From Flavobacteriaceae bacterium UBA980 (GTDB lineage Bacteria > Bacteroidota > Bacteroidia > Flavobacteriales > Flavobacteriaceae), in NCBI GenBank assembly GCA_002292265.1, contig DBBQ01000059.1, forward strand, positions 1 to 64,000: a stretch of 64,000 nt of DNA. The letters run 5' to 3'. Numbering within the stretch: the first letter of the stretch is position 1; every line of letters begins with the position of its first letter. A model generated the notes under the pieces. That model worked only from the letters and a program-made list of their open reading frames with translations, had not been told where the DNA came from and did not search any database. This document shows positions 27,851 through 36,279 of the stretch, in pieces. Made by a program: the position numbers and the translations under genes.

Positions 27851-29683
27851 CTATTCGTAGGAGGAGTAGATAATTTCTAGTTTGACTCGTTTATCTGTCA
27901 ATGTGCTATCTGGATGAGAGCCGACAAGCACTGAGCCTAAGGGATTGAGCGTTGCAGATAGAGGATATTGTATCGTTTCTAACGCCTCTTCAACATCGGC
28001 TTTTATAGCTGTTGGATTTTCAATATTGGCAGTAACGACAAGTCCTAAATCGATGTTTAATGAGTCGTTTCTAATGATGTTTGAAATATGGTTGGTCAAG
28101 TTGAATTTGTATCGGTATGGTTTTCCATCAGTATCGCGTTCTAAAATTCCACCAAAGTTCTGTTTGTTGGAGTTTGTCCCAAAAGTAGATACCGAACCGT
28201 CATTGGTATAATCACTTAGGGGAGCGCCAGAATCATGATTGAACAAGTACAGACGTTTCGCCAAAAGATCCTCTGGAGAGCTGGTTTCGGGATCTATATA
28301 AAAAACGAGGTTTGCTTCATTAATCAATAAGGTTTCGTTTCGGATCTCCTCTAACAGTTCGTTGGTTTCCGAGTTTTCAGCAGAAAAAAGTCGAATTTTC
28401 CCGTGCAATCGACTGCTTTGAATAAAAAGCTTATCCGTTGGCTCGTTGTTGTTTGAAGCTGTGATCCTTTGTGCAACAGCCGCATCAAAAGCTGAGTTTT
28501 TTAAAGTCGTTATTTGATTTCCTGCCATTCGCAATACGAATTCCTTTTCGGCTTTATCTATCGTATCGTCGGTTGTGTCGTCCGCAGTTGCTTGAGTATT
28601 GTTTACGTCGTATTCGTATCGAATTTTGAGCTCTGCATTTTGAATGTCCAAAAGGAGATACAAATCATCTGAAAAATCTCCTGTTCTGATGATCAGTCCA
28701 CGCATCGCTTGATAATAGGCAGCGTTACCCGATAACGCATCTGTGCCTTCAAGGTCGATAAGACGTTCTTGAAAAAATTGGAGATCCAGTGGAATTCGAA
28801 GTCGGGGACTCAGTCTAGTTTCTACTTGGGTCGTTTCGTCTACATCGGGGGTGTCTGGATCATCCTCGGAATAATAAAAGAGTATTTCATTAAAATCCAG
28901 AGAAAAAGTTTCGTCAAATAAGGTTGCCTCTACAAAGCCTTCATCGTAAAAATCTCGATTGGAATAGTAGGTTTGTGATGAGACAAAATTACTACTGGGG
29001 TCTAAGTTATTGAGAAAATAAGTTAGCTCGTGTACTTGTAGATTAAACTGTGCGTTTCGGTTTCCATAAATGGAATCAATTTGATAGACTTGATTGTTAC
29101 TATCATAGCCTTCATTTTCATCATCATTATGATCCAATATCCCGTCTCCATCACTATCAGAGCTCAACGGATTTAAACCCGATTGAGTTTCTATGATGTC
29201 CGTTAACTCGTCTCCGTCGGAGTTGCTTTCCGGGTTGTTGGCGTCGGCATCCAAGGAATCGATCACCCCATCATTGTCCGTATCATTCGTGTTGTTGAAA
29301 AAGGGGATTTCGAGAAAAACTTCTTTTACGGTTTCGTTTTCTGGGATCACATTGACATTATTGGGATCGCCTTCTTCCTCAGAAAGTTGTCTGAAATTCC
29401 CAAACACAGGTTCTGTACCGATGGATAGTTGGGTGACAAAACTCGCTTCTGCTTTCCCAAAAACGGGATGATTTATTTTTCCTAATTGAACGAGTGGCTG
29501 TACGTTAGATTGAACTCGATTGAGGCTTTTTTGATAGGTAAAGGCGGGGATGGTTTGGGTTTCCGTCTCAAGGGTTTGGTCTGACAACAACTCATCTCCG
29601 ACAGGATAAAAGTCTTGGTTACACGACAAGATCACAAAGAGGGTAAGAAAACTTACAAATAAAGGGGTAAAATACCGTTTCAC
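27851..29683 (-). CDS. DUF4270 lipoprotein with thrombospondin type 3-like repeats
   Basis: The lipobox VILSC places the lipid anchor at Cys21, and the mature start FYPVGDELL is a DUF4270 hallmark. Residues about 131-193 form an inserted acidic segment of calcium-binding type 3 repeats (DTDNDGVIDSLDAD, SNSDGDELTD, SDGDGILDHNDDE). The remainder is beta-rich. Length 610 residues. Its function is unknown, and it is probably outer-membrane anchored. It lies 11 bases downstream of the glycogen-synthase-like gene on the same strand, a pairing that I recall as common next to panC in flavobacteria. Confidence 0.88.
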   Translation of the reverse strand: MKRYFTPLFVSFLTLFVILSCNQDFYPVGDELLSDQTLETETQTIPAFTYQKSLNRVQSNVQPLVQLGKINHPVFGKAEASFVTQLSIGTEPVFGNFRQLSEEEGDPNNVNVIPENETVKEVFLEIPFFNNTNDTDNDGVIDSLDADANNPESNSDGDELTDIIETQSGLNPLSSDSDGDGILDHNDDENEGYDSNNQVYQIDSIYGNRNAQFNLQVHELTYFLNNLDPSSNFVSSQTYYSNRDFYDEGFVEATLFDETFSLDFNEILFYYSEDDPDTPDVDETTQVETRLSPRLRIPLDLQFFQERLIDLEGTDALSGNAAYYQAMRGLIIRTGDFSDDLYLLLDIQNAELKIRYEYDVNNTQATADDTTDDTIDKAEKEFVLRMAGNQITTLKNSAFDAAVAQRITASNNNEPTDKLFIQSSRLHGKIRLFSAENSETNELLEEIRNETLLINEANLVFYIDPETSSPEDLLAKRLYLFNHDSGAPLSDYTNDGSVSTFGTNSNKQNFGGILERDTDGKPYRYKFNLTNHISNIIRNDSLNIDLGLVVTANIENPTAIKADVEEALETIQYPLSATLNPLGSVLVGSHPDSTLTDKRVKLEIIYSSYE

Positions 29684-29694
29684 AAGTTGAATTG

Positions 29695-30495
29695 TTAAAT
29701 TTGATTGGTATAAAAATCTATAAGTGTTGCCTCTTCCTTTGAAGCAGAATAATCTAACTGTGGCTTAGCACTTTCTTCAATTTTATCGGTCACTTCTTTA
29801 GGAAGATTTTCCGAGGCCATGATAAGACCATCGCTGTGGGTGATCGCAAGATTGGCAAGGGCTTCGAAAGTCCCTTTTTTAAGTGTTTCTATTTTTTCTT
29901 CCTCTATTTTGTCAAAGGCTACTTTATTGTATATTTTTTTTGAAATTTCTCCTTTAAAGTCAGGCTCATAAAGGGAACTTACAATTTTACTCTCTGCAAA
30001 GAGGGGTTCATCCGCATAATACGTCTTTAGATACAACGGGAAAAGTGTCGTAAACCAACCATGTAGATGAATGATGTCCGGGGACCAATTTAATTTCTTG
30101 ACGGTTTCCACAACCCCTTTTGTGAAAAAAATCATCCGTTCATCATTGTCTTTAAAAATTTTCCCCTGTGCATCATGAAGAACAGCACGACGTTTAAAAT
30201 ATTCTTCGTTGTCAATAAAGTAAACCTGCATGCGTTCTTTAGGAATGGAAGCCACTTTGATAATCAAAGGCATATCCATATCATTAATGATAAGATTCAT
30301 CCCCGAGAGCCGAATGACTTCGTGTAACTGATGTCTACGTTCGTTTATAAGACCGTAGCGGGGCATAAAAATTCGCGTTTGCCCCCCGTGTTCATTAATT
30401 GTTTTTGGAGTTTGAAATGAATTGATAGCTTGCTCAGTTTGGGGCAAATAAGGTACTACCTCTGAAGATATAATTAATACTCTCTTGTCTTTCAT
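29695..30495 (-). CDS. Glycogen/starch synthase-like protein, N-terminal GT5 half only
   Basis: The 266 residues match the N-terminal Rossmann half of GT5 glycogen synthases (VLIISSEVVPYL, ARIFMPRYG-like QTRIFMPRYGLINERRHQL, DIIHLHGWFTTLFPLYL). The C-terminal GT-B half with the nucleotide-sugar site is absent, and the N-terminal KTGGL ADP-glucose motif is replaced (LPQTEQAINS). Catalysis is therefore unlikely unless a partner supplies the other half. No stop or frameshift is evident, so this is the natural size. It is divergent from panC and precedes the DUF4270 gene. A regulatory or binding role is possible but unproven. Confidence 0.82.
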   Translation of the reverse strand: MKDKRVLIISSEVVPYLPQTEQAINSFQTPKTINEHGGQTRIFMPRYGLINERRHQLHEVIRLSGMNLIINDMDMPLIIKVASIPKERMQVYFIDNEEYFKRRAVLHDAQGKIFKDNDERMIFFTKGVVETVKKLNWSPDIIHLHGWFTTLFPLYLKTYYADEPLFAESKIVSSLYEPDFKGEISKKIYNKVAFDKIEEEKIETLKKGTFEALANLAITHSDGLIMASENLPKEVTDKIEESAKPQLDYSASKEEATLIDFYTNQI

Positions 30496-30523
30496 ATTTG
30501 AATTTTCCTAGGGAAAAAGTCTT

Positions 30524-30540
30524 GCAAAAATACAAAATTA
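30524..30540 (-). promoter_or_regulatory. Two overlapping-spaced -7 boxes for the GT5-like/DUF4270 unit
   Basis: On the minus strand TAATTTTG (30533-30540) and TATTTTTG (30524-30531) both match TAnnTTTG. They lie 28 to 37 bases before the ATG at 30495. Confidence 0.45.
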
Positions 30541-30592
30541 ATAGACATATACTTAAAAACTGCCTACTTTAGCTGCGTTAATGATTTACTAA

Positions 30593-31438
30593 ATGTTGGT
30601 ATTTAAAACCGCTCAAGAGCTTCGGTCTTGTTTTAAATCAAATACTCAAACCGTAGGAATGGTTCCCACCATGGGCGCCTTACACGAGGGACACCTTTCC
30701 TTAGTCAAAAAAGCCTGTGAGGAAAACGATGTAGTCGTGGTCAGTATTTACATCAACCCCACGCAGTTTAACAAAATTGCTGACCTTGAAAAGTATCCTT
30801 CAAACTTTGAAAAAGACAAGGCCCTTCTAGAACCCTTTTCCCATCAACTCCTTCTCTATGCGCCAGACCATAAAGAGATTTACCCCGAGGGGATTCAAAG
30901 TAAAACCTATAACTTTGGTACTATTGCCAATCATATGGAAGGAGCCTTCCGCAAAGGGCACTTTGATGGGGTAGCTACGGTGGTTGAAACCCTTTTAAGA
31001 AAAATACAGCCTCAGAATGCCTATTTTGGTGAAAAAGACTTTCAGCAGTTAAAGATCATCAAAGCTTTAACTACTCAAAAAAAACTAGGGATAACTATCG
31101 TCTCATGCCCCATCGTGAGAGAAAAGGACGGCCTGGCTATGAGCTCTAGAAATCGGCTGTTGAGTCCTGAGCAAAGACAGGCCGCTCCGCGTATATTTGC
31201 CAGTCTAGGTGAACTTAAAAAAAAGAATTTTGGAAAAAAAGTACCCCTTATGGAGGCCTTTTTTAAGAATGAAATTGCTCGAGAAAAAGAATTAGAAGTG
31301 GAATACTTTTTTGTAGCCTCCACTACAGACTTGATTCCTGTTTCTGTGATAGAAGAGGGGATCGACTATCGTATTTTTGTAGCTGTTTTTGCAGGAAAAA
31401 CAAGGCTCATCGATACGGTTGAATTGGGGAGAATATAA
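30593..31438 (+). CDS. panC: Pantoate--beta-alanine ligase (pantothenate synthetase)
   Basis: The enzyme joins pantoate and beta-alanine with ATP to form pantothenate, the CoA precursor. Landmarks are the N-terminal [18 protein letters not shown] with the ATP-binding HxGH (HEGH), [10 protein letters not shown] for pantoate, the middle [12 protein letters not shown] and [12 protein letters not shown] with the KMSK-like loop. Length 281 residues. panD, which makes the beta-alanine, follows 13 bases later. Confidence 0.97.
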   Translation: MLVFKTAQELRSCFKSNTQTVGMVPTMGALHEGHLSLVKKACEENDVVVVSIYINPTQFNKIADLEKYPSNFEKDKALLEPFSHQLLLYAPDHKEIYPEGIQSKTYNFGTIANHMEGAFRKGHFDGVATVVETLLRKIQPQNAYFGEKDFQQLKIIKALTTQKKLGITIVSCPIVREKDGLAMSSRNRLLSPEQRQAAPRIFASLGELKKKNFGKKVPLMEAFFKNEIAREKELEVEYFFVASTTDLIPVSVIEEGIDYRIFVAVFAGKTRLIDTVELGRI

Positions 31439-31446
31439 TACCTTTG
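31419..31446 (+). promoter_or_regulatory. Internal promoter for panD
   Basis: TTG (31419-31421), a 17-base spacer and TACCTTTG (31439-31446) form a good -33/-7 pair. The -7 box starts right after the panC stop and ends 5 bases before the panD ATG, so transcription would begin at or very near the start codon. Confidence 0.5.
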
Positions 31447-31451
31447 CACCC

Positions 31452-31802
31452 ATGTTAATCGAAGTTCTAAAATCAAAAATACACCGGGTTACTGTCACCC
31501 ATTCCGAATTACATTATATCGGTAGCGTGACCCTAGACAAGAAATTAATCGAAGCCGCAAATCTGATCGCAGGCGAAAAAGTACAAATCGTAAACCTCAA
31601 CAACGGAGAGCGGATAGAGACCTATGTCATAGAAGGTGAAGAAAGTAGTGGCGATGTCACACTCAATGGCCCTGCAGCTAGAAAAGTACAAAAAGGAGAC
31701 CTAATCATCATCATTAGCTACGCCCAAATGGAAATTGAAGAAGCGAAATCCTTTCAGCCTAGACTTATTTTTCCTGACGAATTGACCAACCAACTCTCCT
31801 AA
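31452..31802 (+). CDS. panD: Aspartate 1-decarboxylase
   Basis: This pyruvoyl enzyme converts aspartate to beta-alanine for pantothenate synthesis. It is made as a proenzyme that cleaves itself between Gly24 and Ser25 in HYIGSVTLD, and Ser25 becomes the pyruvoyl group. Other marks are Lys9 in VLKSKIHR and [13 protein letters not shown] 31452 gives the expected 116-residue length. An in-frame ATG at 31389 lies inside panC and would add a foreign N-terminus. It follows panC directly and supplies its substrate. Confidence 0.97.
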   Translation: MLIEVLKSKIHRVTVTHSELHYIGSVTLDKKLIEAANLIAGEKVQIVNLNNGERIETYVIEGEESSGDVTLNGPAARKVQKGDLIIIISYAQMEIEEAKSFQPRLIFPDELTNQLS

Positions 31803-31805
31803 CTT

Positions 31806-32768
31806 TTGAGAAAATTAACTTCTTTTCTAAAAGTTGTAATCCCTCTGGGAGTAGGTCTTTTTTTTATTTTTTTAACGATTAATGCCACCACTTCCGAGGA
31901 GCGCAACTTAATCTTGAACTACATCAAAACGGCTGATTACCGCTTTGTACTGCTCTCGGTCTTTTTTGGAATCTTAAGCCACCTTTCCAGGGCGTATCGA
32001 TGGAAATTTTTGCTTGCCCCAATGGGGTACACCCCTCGGTTTATTAATTCAACCTTGGCCGTTCTGATTGCCTACATTGCCAACTTAGGTGTTCCAAGAT
32101 CCGGTGAGATTTTAAGAGCGACTACTCTCAGTAGTTATGAGAAAATTCCTTTTGAAAAATTATTTGGCACCATCATCGCTGAGCGTATCGTCGATCTGAT
32201 TTTATTACTCGGTTTTATCCTCTTAGCATTGACCCTCCAGTATGATCTCATTTGGGAATTCCTCAAAGAGAGACAAGTTTCGTCAACCGTGCTGCTTCTC
32301 GGACTTTTGGGATTGATCCTGATGTTTTTTGGTCTTCGATTTCTTTTTAAACGAAACAACAGCCCCTTCATCCAAAAGCTTAAAACGTTCTTAAATGGCC
32401 TCGTAGAGGGTATTCTGAGTATCCGAACCATGCCCAACAAAGGTGCTTTCATCGCCCACACCTTGTTTATTTGGGTCATGTATGTCGCAATGTTTTACGT
32501 GGTCAAATGGACCGTCCCCGAAACTTCAAGTTTGGGGCTCAACGCGATGCTCCCTGCTTTTGTAATTGGTGGACTGACCATTTCTGCAACCAATGGAGGA
32601 ATCGGGATTTATCCATTTTCTGTGAGCCTTATGCTTTCCGCCTTTGGGGTATCGAATGAATCAGGGCTCGCTTTTGGGTGGATCATGTGGACCGCTCAAA
32701 CACTGATGATCCTCGTTTTTGGTAGCCTTTCTTTTTTTGTGCTACCTTTAGTAAATCGCAAAAAATAA
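31806..32768 (+). CDS. Lysylphosphatidylglycerol synthase TM domain-like flippase/transporter
   Basis: A 320-residue inner-membrane protein with about eight hydrophobic spans, of the LPG_synthase_TM (YbhN/AglD) family. Typical segments are SRAYRWKFLLAPMGY, the conserved NLGVPRSGEILRATTLSSYE and the late TISATNGGIGIYPFSVSLML. Related domains flip or bind phospholipids, but no synthetase domain is present here, and the substrate is unknown. The start is TTG 31806, 3 bases after panD. It precedes radA by 15 bases, a common order in flavobacteria. Confidence 0.88.
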   Translation: MRKLTSFLKVVIPLGVGLFFIFLTINATTSEERNLILNYIKTADYRFVLLSVFFGILSHLSRAYRWKFLLAPMGYTPRFINSTLAVLIAYIANLGVPRSGEILRATTLSSYEKIPFEKLFGTIIAERIVDLILLLGFILLALTLQYDLIWEFLKERQVSSTVLLLGLLGLILMFFGLRFLFKRNNSPFIQKLKTFLNGLVEGILSIRTMPNKGAFIAHTLFIWVMYVAMFYVVKWTVPETSSLGLNAMLPAFVIGGLTISATNGGIGIYPFSVSLMLSAFGVSNESGLAFGWIMWTAQTLMILVFGSLSFFVLPLVNRKK

Positions 32769-32783
32769 TTTGTAATTGCATTC

Positions 32784-34136
32784 ATGGCCAAAGTAAAAAA
32801 AGCTTTTTTTTGTCAAAACTGTGGAACACAACACACCCAGTGGCAGGGCCAATGCAAAGGCTGTAAAGAATGGAACACCCTTGCGGAAGAGCTCATGTCA
32901 AAAGAACCCACCAAAGAATGGGACTCCTCGGCTTCAAACGCGACTGCAAAGCCCATTCGAATGGATGCCATAGACGTGAGTGCGGTCCCTCGTTTCCATA
33001 CTGGAGACGATGAGTTAAATCGTGTTTTAGGCGGTGGATTGGTCGCAGGTGCAGTAATTCTTCTAGGGGGAGAACCCGGTATTGGAAAATCGACCTTGTT
33101 ACTTCAATTGGCACTTCAACTTAAAAAAAAGGTGCTTTACGTTTCGGGTGAAGAAAGCCAACAACAAATCAAATTACGTGCTTCGCGAATGGGGCTTGCC
33201 GAAGACCGTTGCTATGTCCTCAGTGAAACGGAAACGCAACGCATTTTTCTCCAAGTTCAAAATTTAGCCCCTGAACTTCTGATCATAGACTCCATTCAGA
33301 CCCTACACAGTACCAATATAGAAAGTGGTGCGGGAAGTGTCTCTCAAATTCGAACCACAGCGGCGGAGCTAATCCACTATGCAAAAAGCACGAATGTCCC
33401 AGTTATCTTAGTAGGTCATATTACAAAAGAAGGCTCCATCGCAGGTCCTAAAATTTTGGAACATATGGTCGATACCGTCCTTCAATTTGAAGGCGACCGT
33501 AATCACATCTACAGAATACTCAGGGCTCAAAAAAATCGTTTTGGAGCTACTTCAGAAATTGGAATCTATGAAATGATTGCCCAAGGACTTCGTACCGTAA
33601 CCAATCCCAGTGAAGTTTTAATTTCTGAAAAAGAAGGACCCCTGAGCGGTCATGCCATCGCGGCTACCATAGAAGGCATACGACCGCTGTTGATAGAGGT
33701 ACAAGCACTGGTGAGTACTGCCGTGTACGGAACACCACAGCGCAGCAGTACAGGATTTAACTCCAAGCGCCTCAATATGCTCCTTGCTGTTTTAGAAAAA
33801 AGAGCGGGCTTTGCTCTTGGAAGTAAAGACGTCTTTATCAATATCACGGGAGGGCTACGTGTGGAAGATCCGGCCTTGGATTTGGCGGTTATTACAGCCA
33901 TACTATCGAGTTATCACGATGTACCTATTTCACAAAAGATGTGTTTTGCAGCGGAAATCGGACTGTCGGGGGAGATTCGTCCCATTGCAAAAGCAGAGCA
34001 ACGCATACAAGAAGCAGAAAAATTAGGCTTTGAAACGATTGTGGTTTCGAAATATTCTAAAACAGGGGCACTCCAAAACAAGCTTCAAATCCAACAGTTT
34101 TCTAAAGTAGAAAGCCTGGTTGATTTTCTTTTCTAG
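32784..34136 (+). CDS. radA: DNA repair protein RadA
   Basis: RadA is a RecA-like ATPase/helicase that helps branch migration in recombination. The N-terminal zinc finger uses Cys10, Cys13, Cys24 and Cys27 (FCQNCG, CKGCKEW). The Walker A motif is GEPGIGKST, and the diagnostic KNRFG motif is in AQKNRFGATSEIG. The C-terminal Lon-like domain (KDVFINITGGLRVEDPALDLA) follows. Length is 450 residues. It starts 15 bases after the flippase gene. Confidence 0.97.
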   Translation: MAKVKKAFFCQNCGTQHTQWQGQCKGCKEWNTLAEELMSKEPTKEWDSSASNATAKPIRMDAIDVSAVPRFHTGDDELNRVLGGGLVAGAVILLGGEPGIGKSTLLLQLALQLKKKVLYVSGEESQQQIKLRASRMGLAEDRCYVLSETETQRIFLQVQNLAPELLIIDSIQTLHSTNIESGAGSVSQIRTTAAELIHYAKSTNVPVILVGHITKEGSIAGPKILEHMVDTVLQFEGDRNHIYRILRAQKNRFGATSEIGIYEMIAQGLRTVTNPSEVLISEKEGPLSGHAIAATIEGIRPLLIEVQALVSTAVYGTPQRSSTGFNSKRLNMLLAVLEKRAGFALGSKDVFINITGGLRVEDPALDLAVITAILSSYHDVPISQKMCFAAEIGLSGEIRPIAKAEQRIQEAEKLGFETIVVSKYSKTGALQNKLQIQQFSKVESLVDFLF

Positions 34137-34162
34137 CTCTTTTTTTTAAAAAAAAGAAGCTA
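34134..34162 (+). terminator. Possible terminator after radA
   Basis: An imperfect inverted repeat starts inside the radA stop codon: TAGCT-C and eight T residues face eight A residues, G and AAGCTA. It has a loopless AT core and no trailing T-run, so it is a weak candidate. Confidence 0.3.
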
Positions 34163-34185
34163 TCTTCGATTGTCACAAAACCTAA

Positions 34186-35532
<1,347 letters not shown>

Positions 35533-35535
35533 GTC

Positions 35536-36279
35536 TTGACCAAAGAAAATGATCATACCGTTCATGCGATTAGTTTAAGAGTCGTCAAGTATGGGGAGAC
35601 CAGTCTAATCGCGGCTTGCTATACCCAGCAATACGGTTTGCAATCGTATATGCTTAAAGGTATTTTATCCAATACAAGAAAAAAGAAAATTTCTAAATCT
35701 TTATTTGAACCGCTTACCCTTTTGGAACTTCAGGCGTCCAAAAATTCAGAAAATCGCTTGGGTTATATTAAAGAAGCAAAGCGAGCCCAGGCATTTCACA
35801 GTATTCCCTTTGATATCACTAAAAAAGCTTTGGTGTTTTTTATGGCAGAAGTACTCCATCAGGTAGTTCGAGAAGACCAAGAACCTCATCCCGCTTTATT
35901 CCAATTTATAAAAGAACGAATCCTGTGGCTAGATCACCAAAACGAGCTCGGGTTGTTTCACATCAAAATGATGTTGGACCTCACCCGATTTATCGGTTTT
36001 TCTCCCAATCTAAATCTGCCCGAAGCCCCCTACTTTGATTTAGAGTCAGGATGTATGACTCCTGATAAACCCCTAGGTCTTTTTCTAGAGGATCCTTTAA
36101 AAAGTTTTTGGATTCAGCTTTTGGGCACGGATTTTGATAGGGTTGATGAAATTCAACTTTCAAGACAATTTAAAAATTCGTTGTTAAAAAGTGTGATCTC
36201 TTATTACGAACTACATTTACAACAATTCAAAGCACCAAAATCCACAGAAGTACTGAATGAAATTTTTAAAACACTTTAG
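35536..36279 (+). CDS. recO: DNA repair protein RecO
   Basis: RecO loads RecA together with RecF/RecR on SSB-coated single strands. The N-terminal OB fold is visible in AISLRVVKYGETSLIAACYT followed by GLQSYMLKGILS. A C-terminal helical domain follows (PFDITKKALVFFMAEVLHQ, LGLFHIKMMLDLTRFIGFSP). The zinc-binding cysteines of some RecO proteins are not seen. The start is TTG 35536, 3 bases after gdhA. Its final 23 bases overlap the TonB receptor gene in another frame. Confidence 0.93.
   Translation: MTKENDHTVHAISLRVVKYGETSLIAACYTQQYGLQSYMLKGILSNTRKKKISKSLFEPLTLLELQASKNSENRLGYIKEAKRAQAFHSIPFDITKKALVFFMAEVLHQVVREDQEPHPALFQFIKERILWLDHQNELGLFHIKMMLDLTRFIGFSPNLNLPEAPYFDLESGCMTPDKPLGLFLEDPLKSFWIQLLGTDFDRVDEIQLSRQFKNSLLKSVISYYELHLQQFKAPKSTEVLNEIFKTL

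Noticed and set aside
29695..30495. Possible frameshifted or truncated glycogen synthase
   Set aside because: The C-terminal half is not found in any frame downstream, where the DUF4270 gene begins after 11 bases, so this appears to be the native size.
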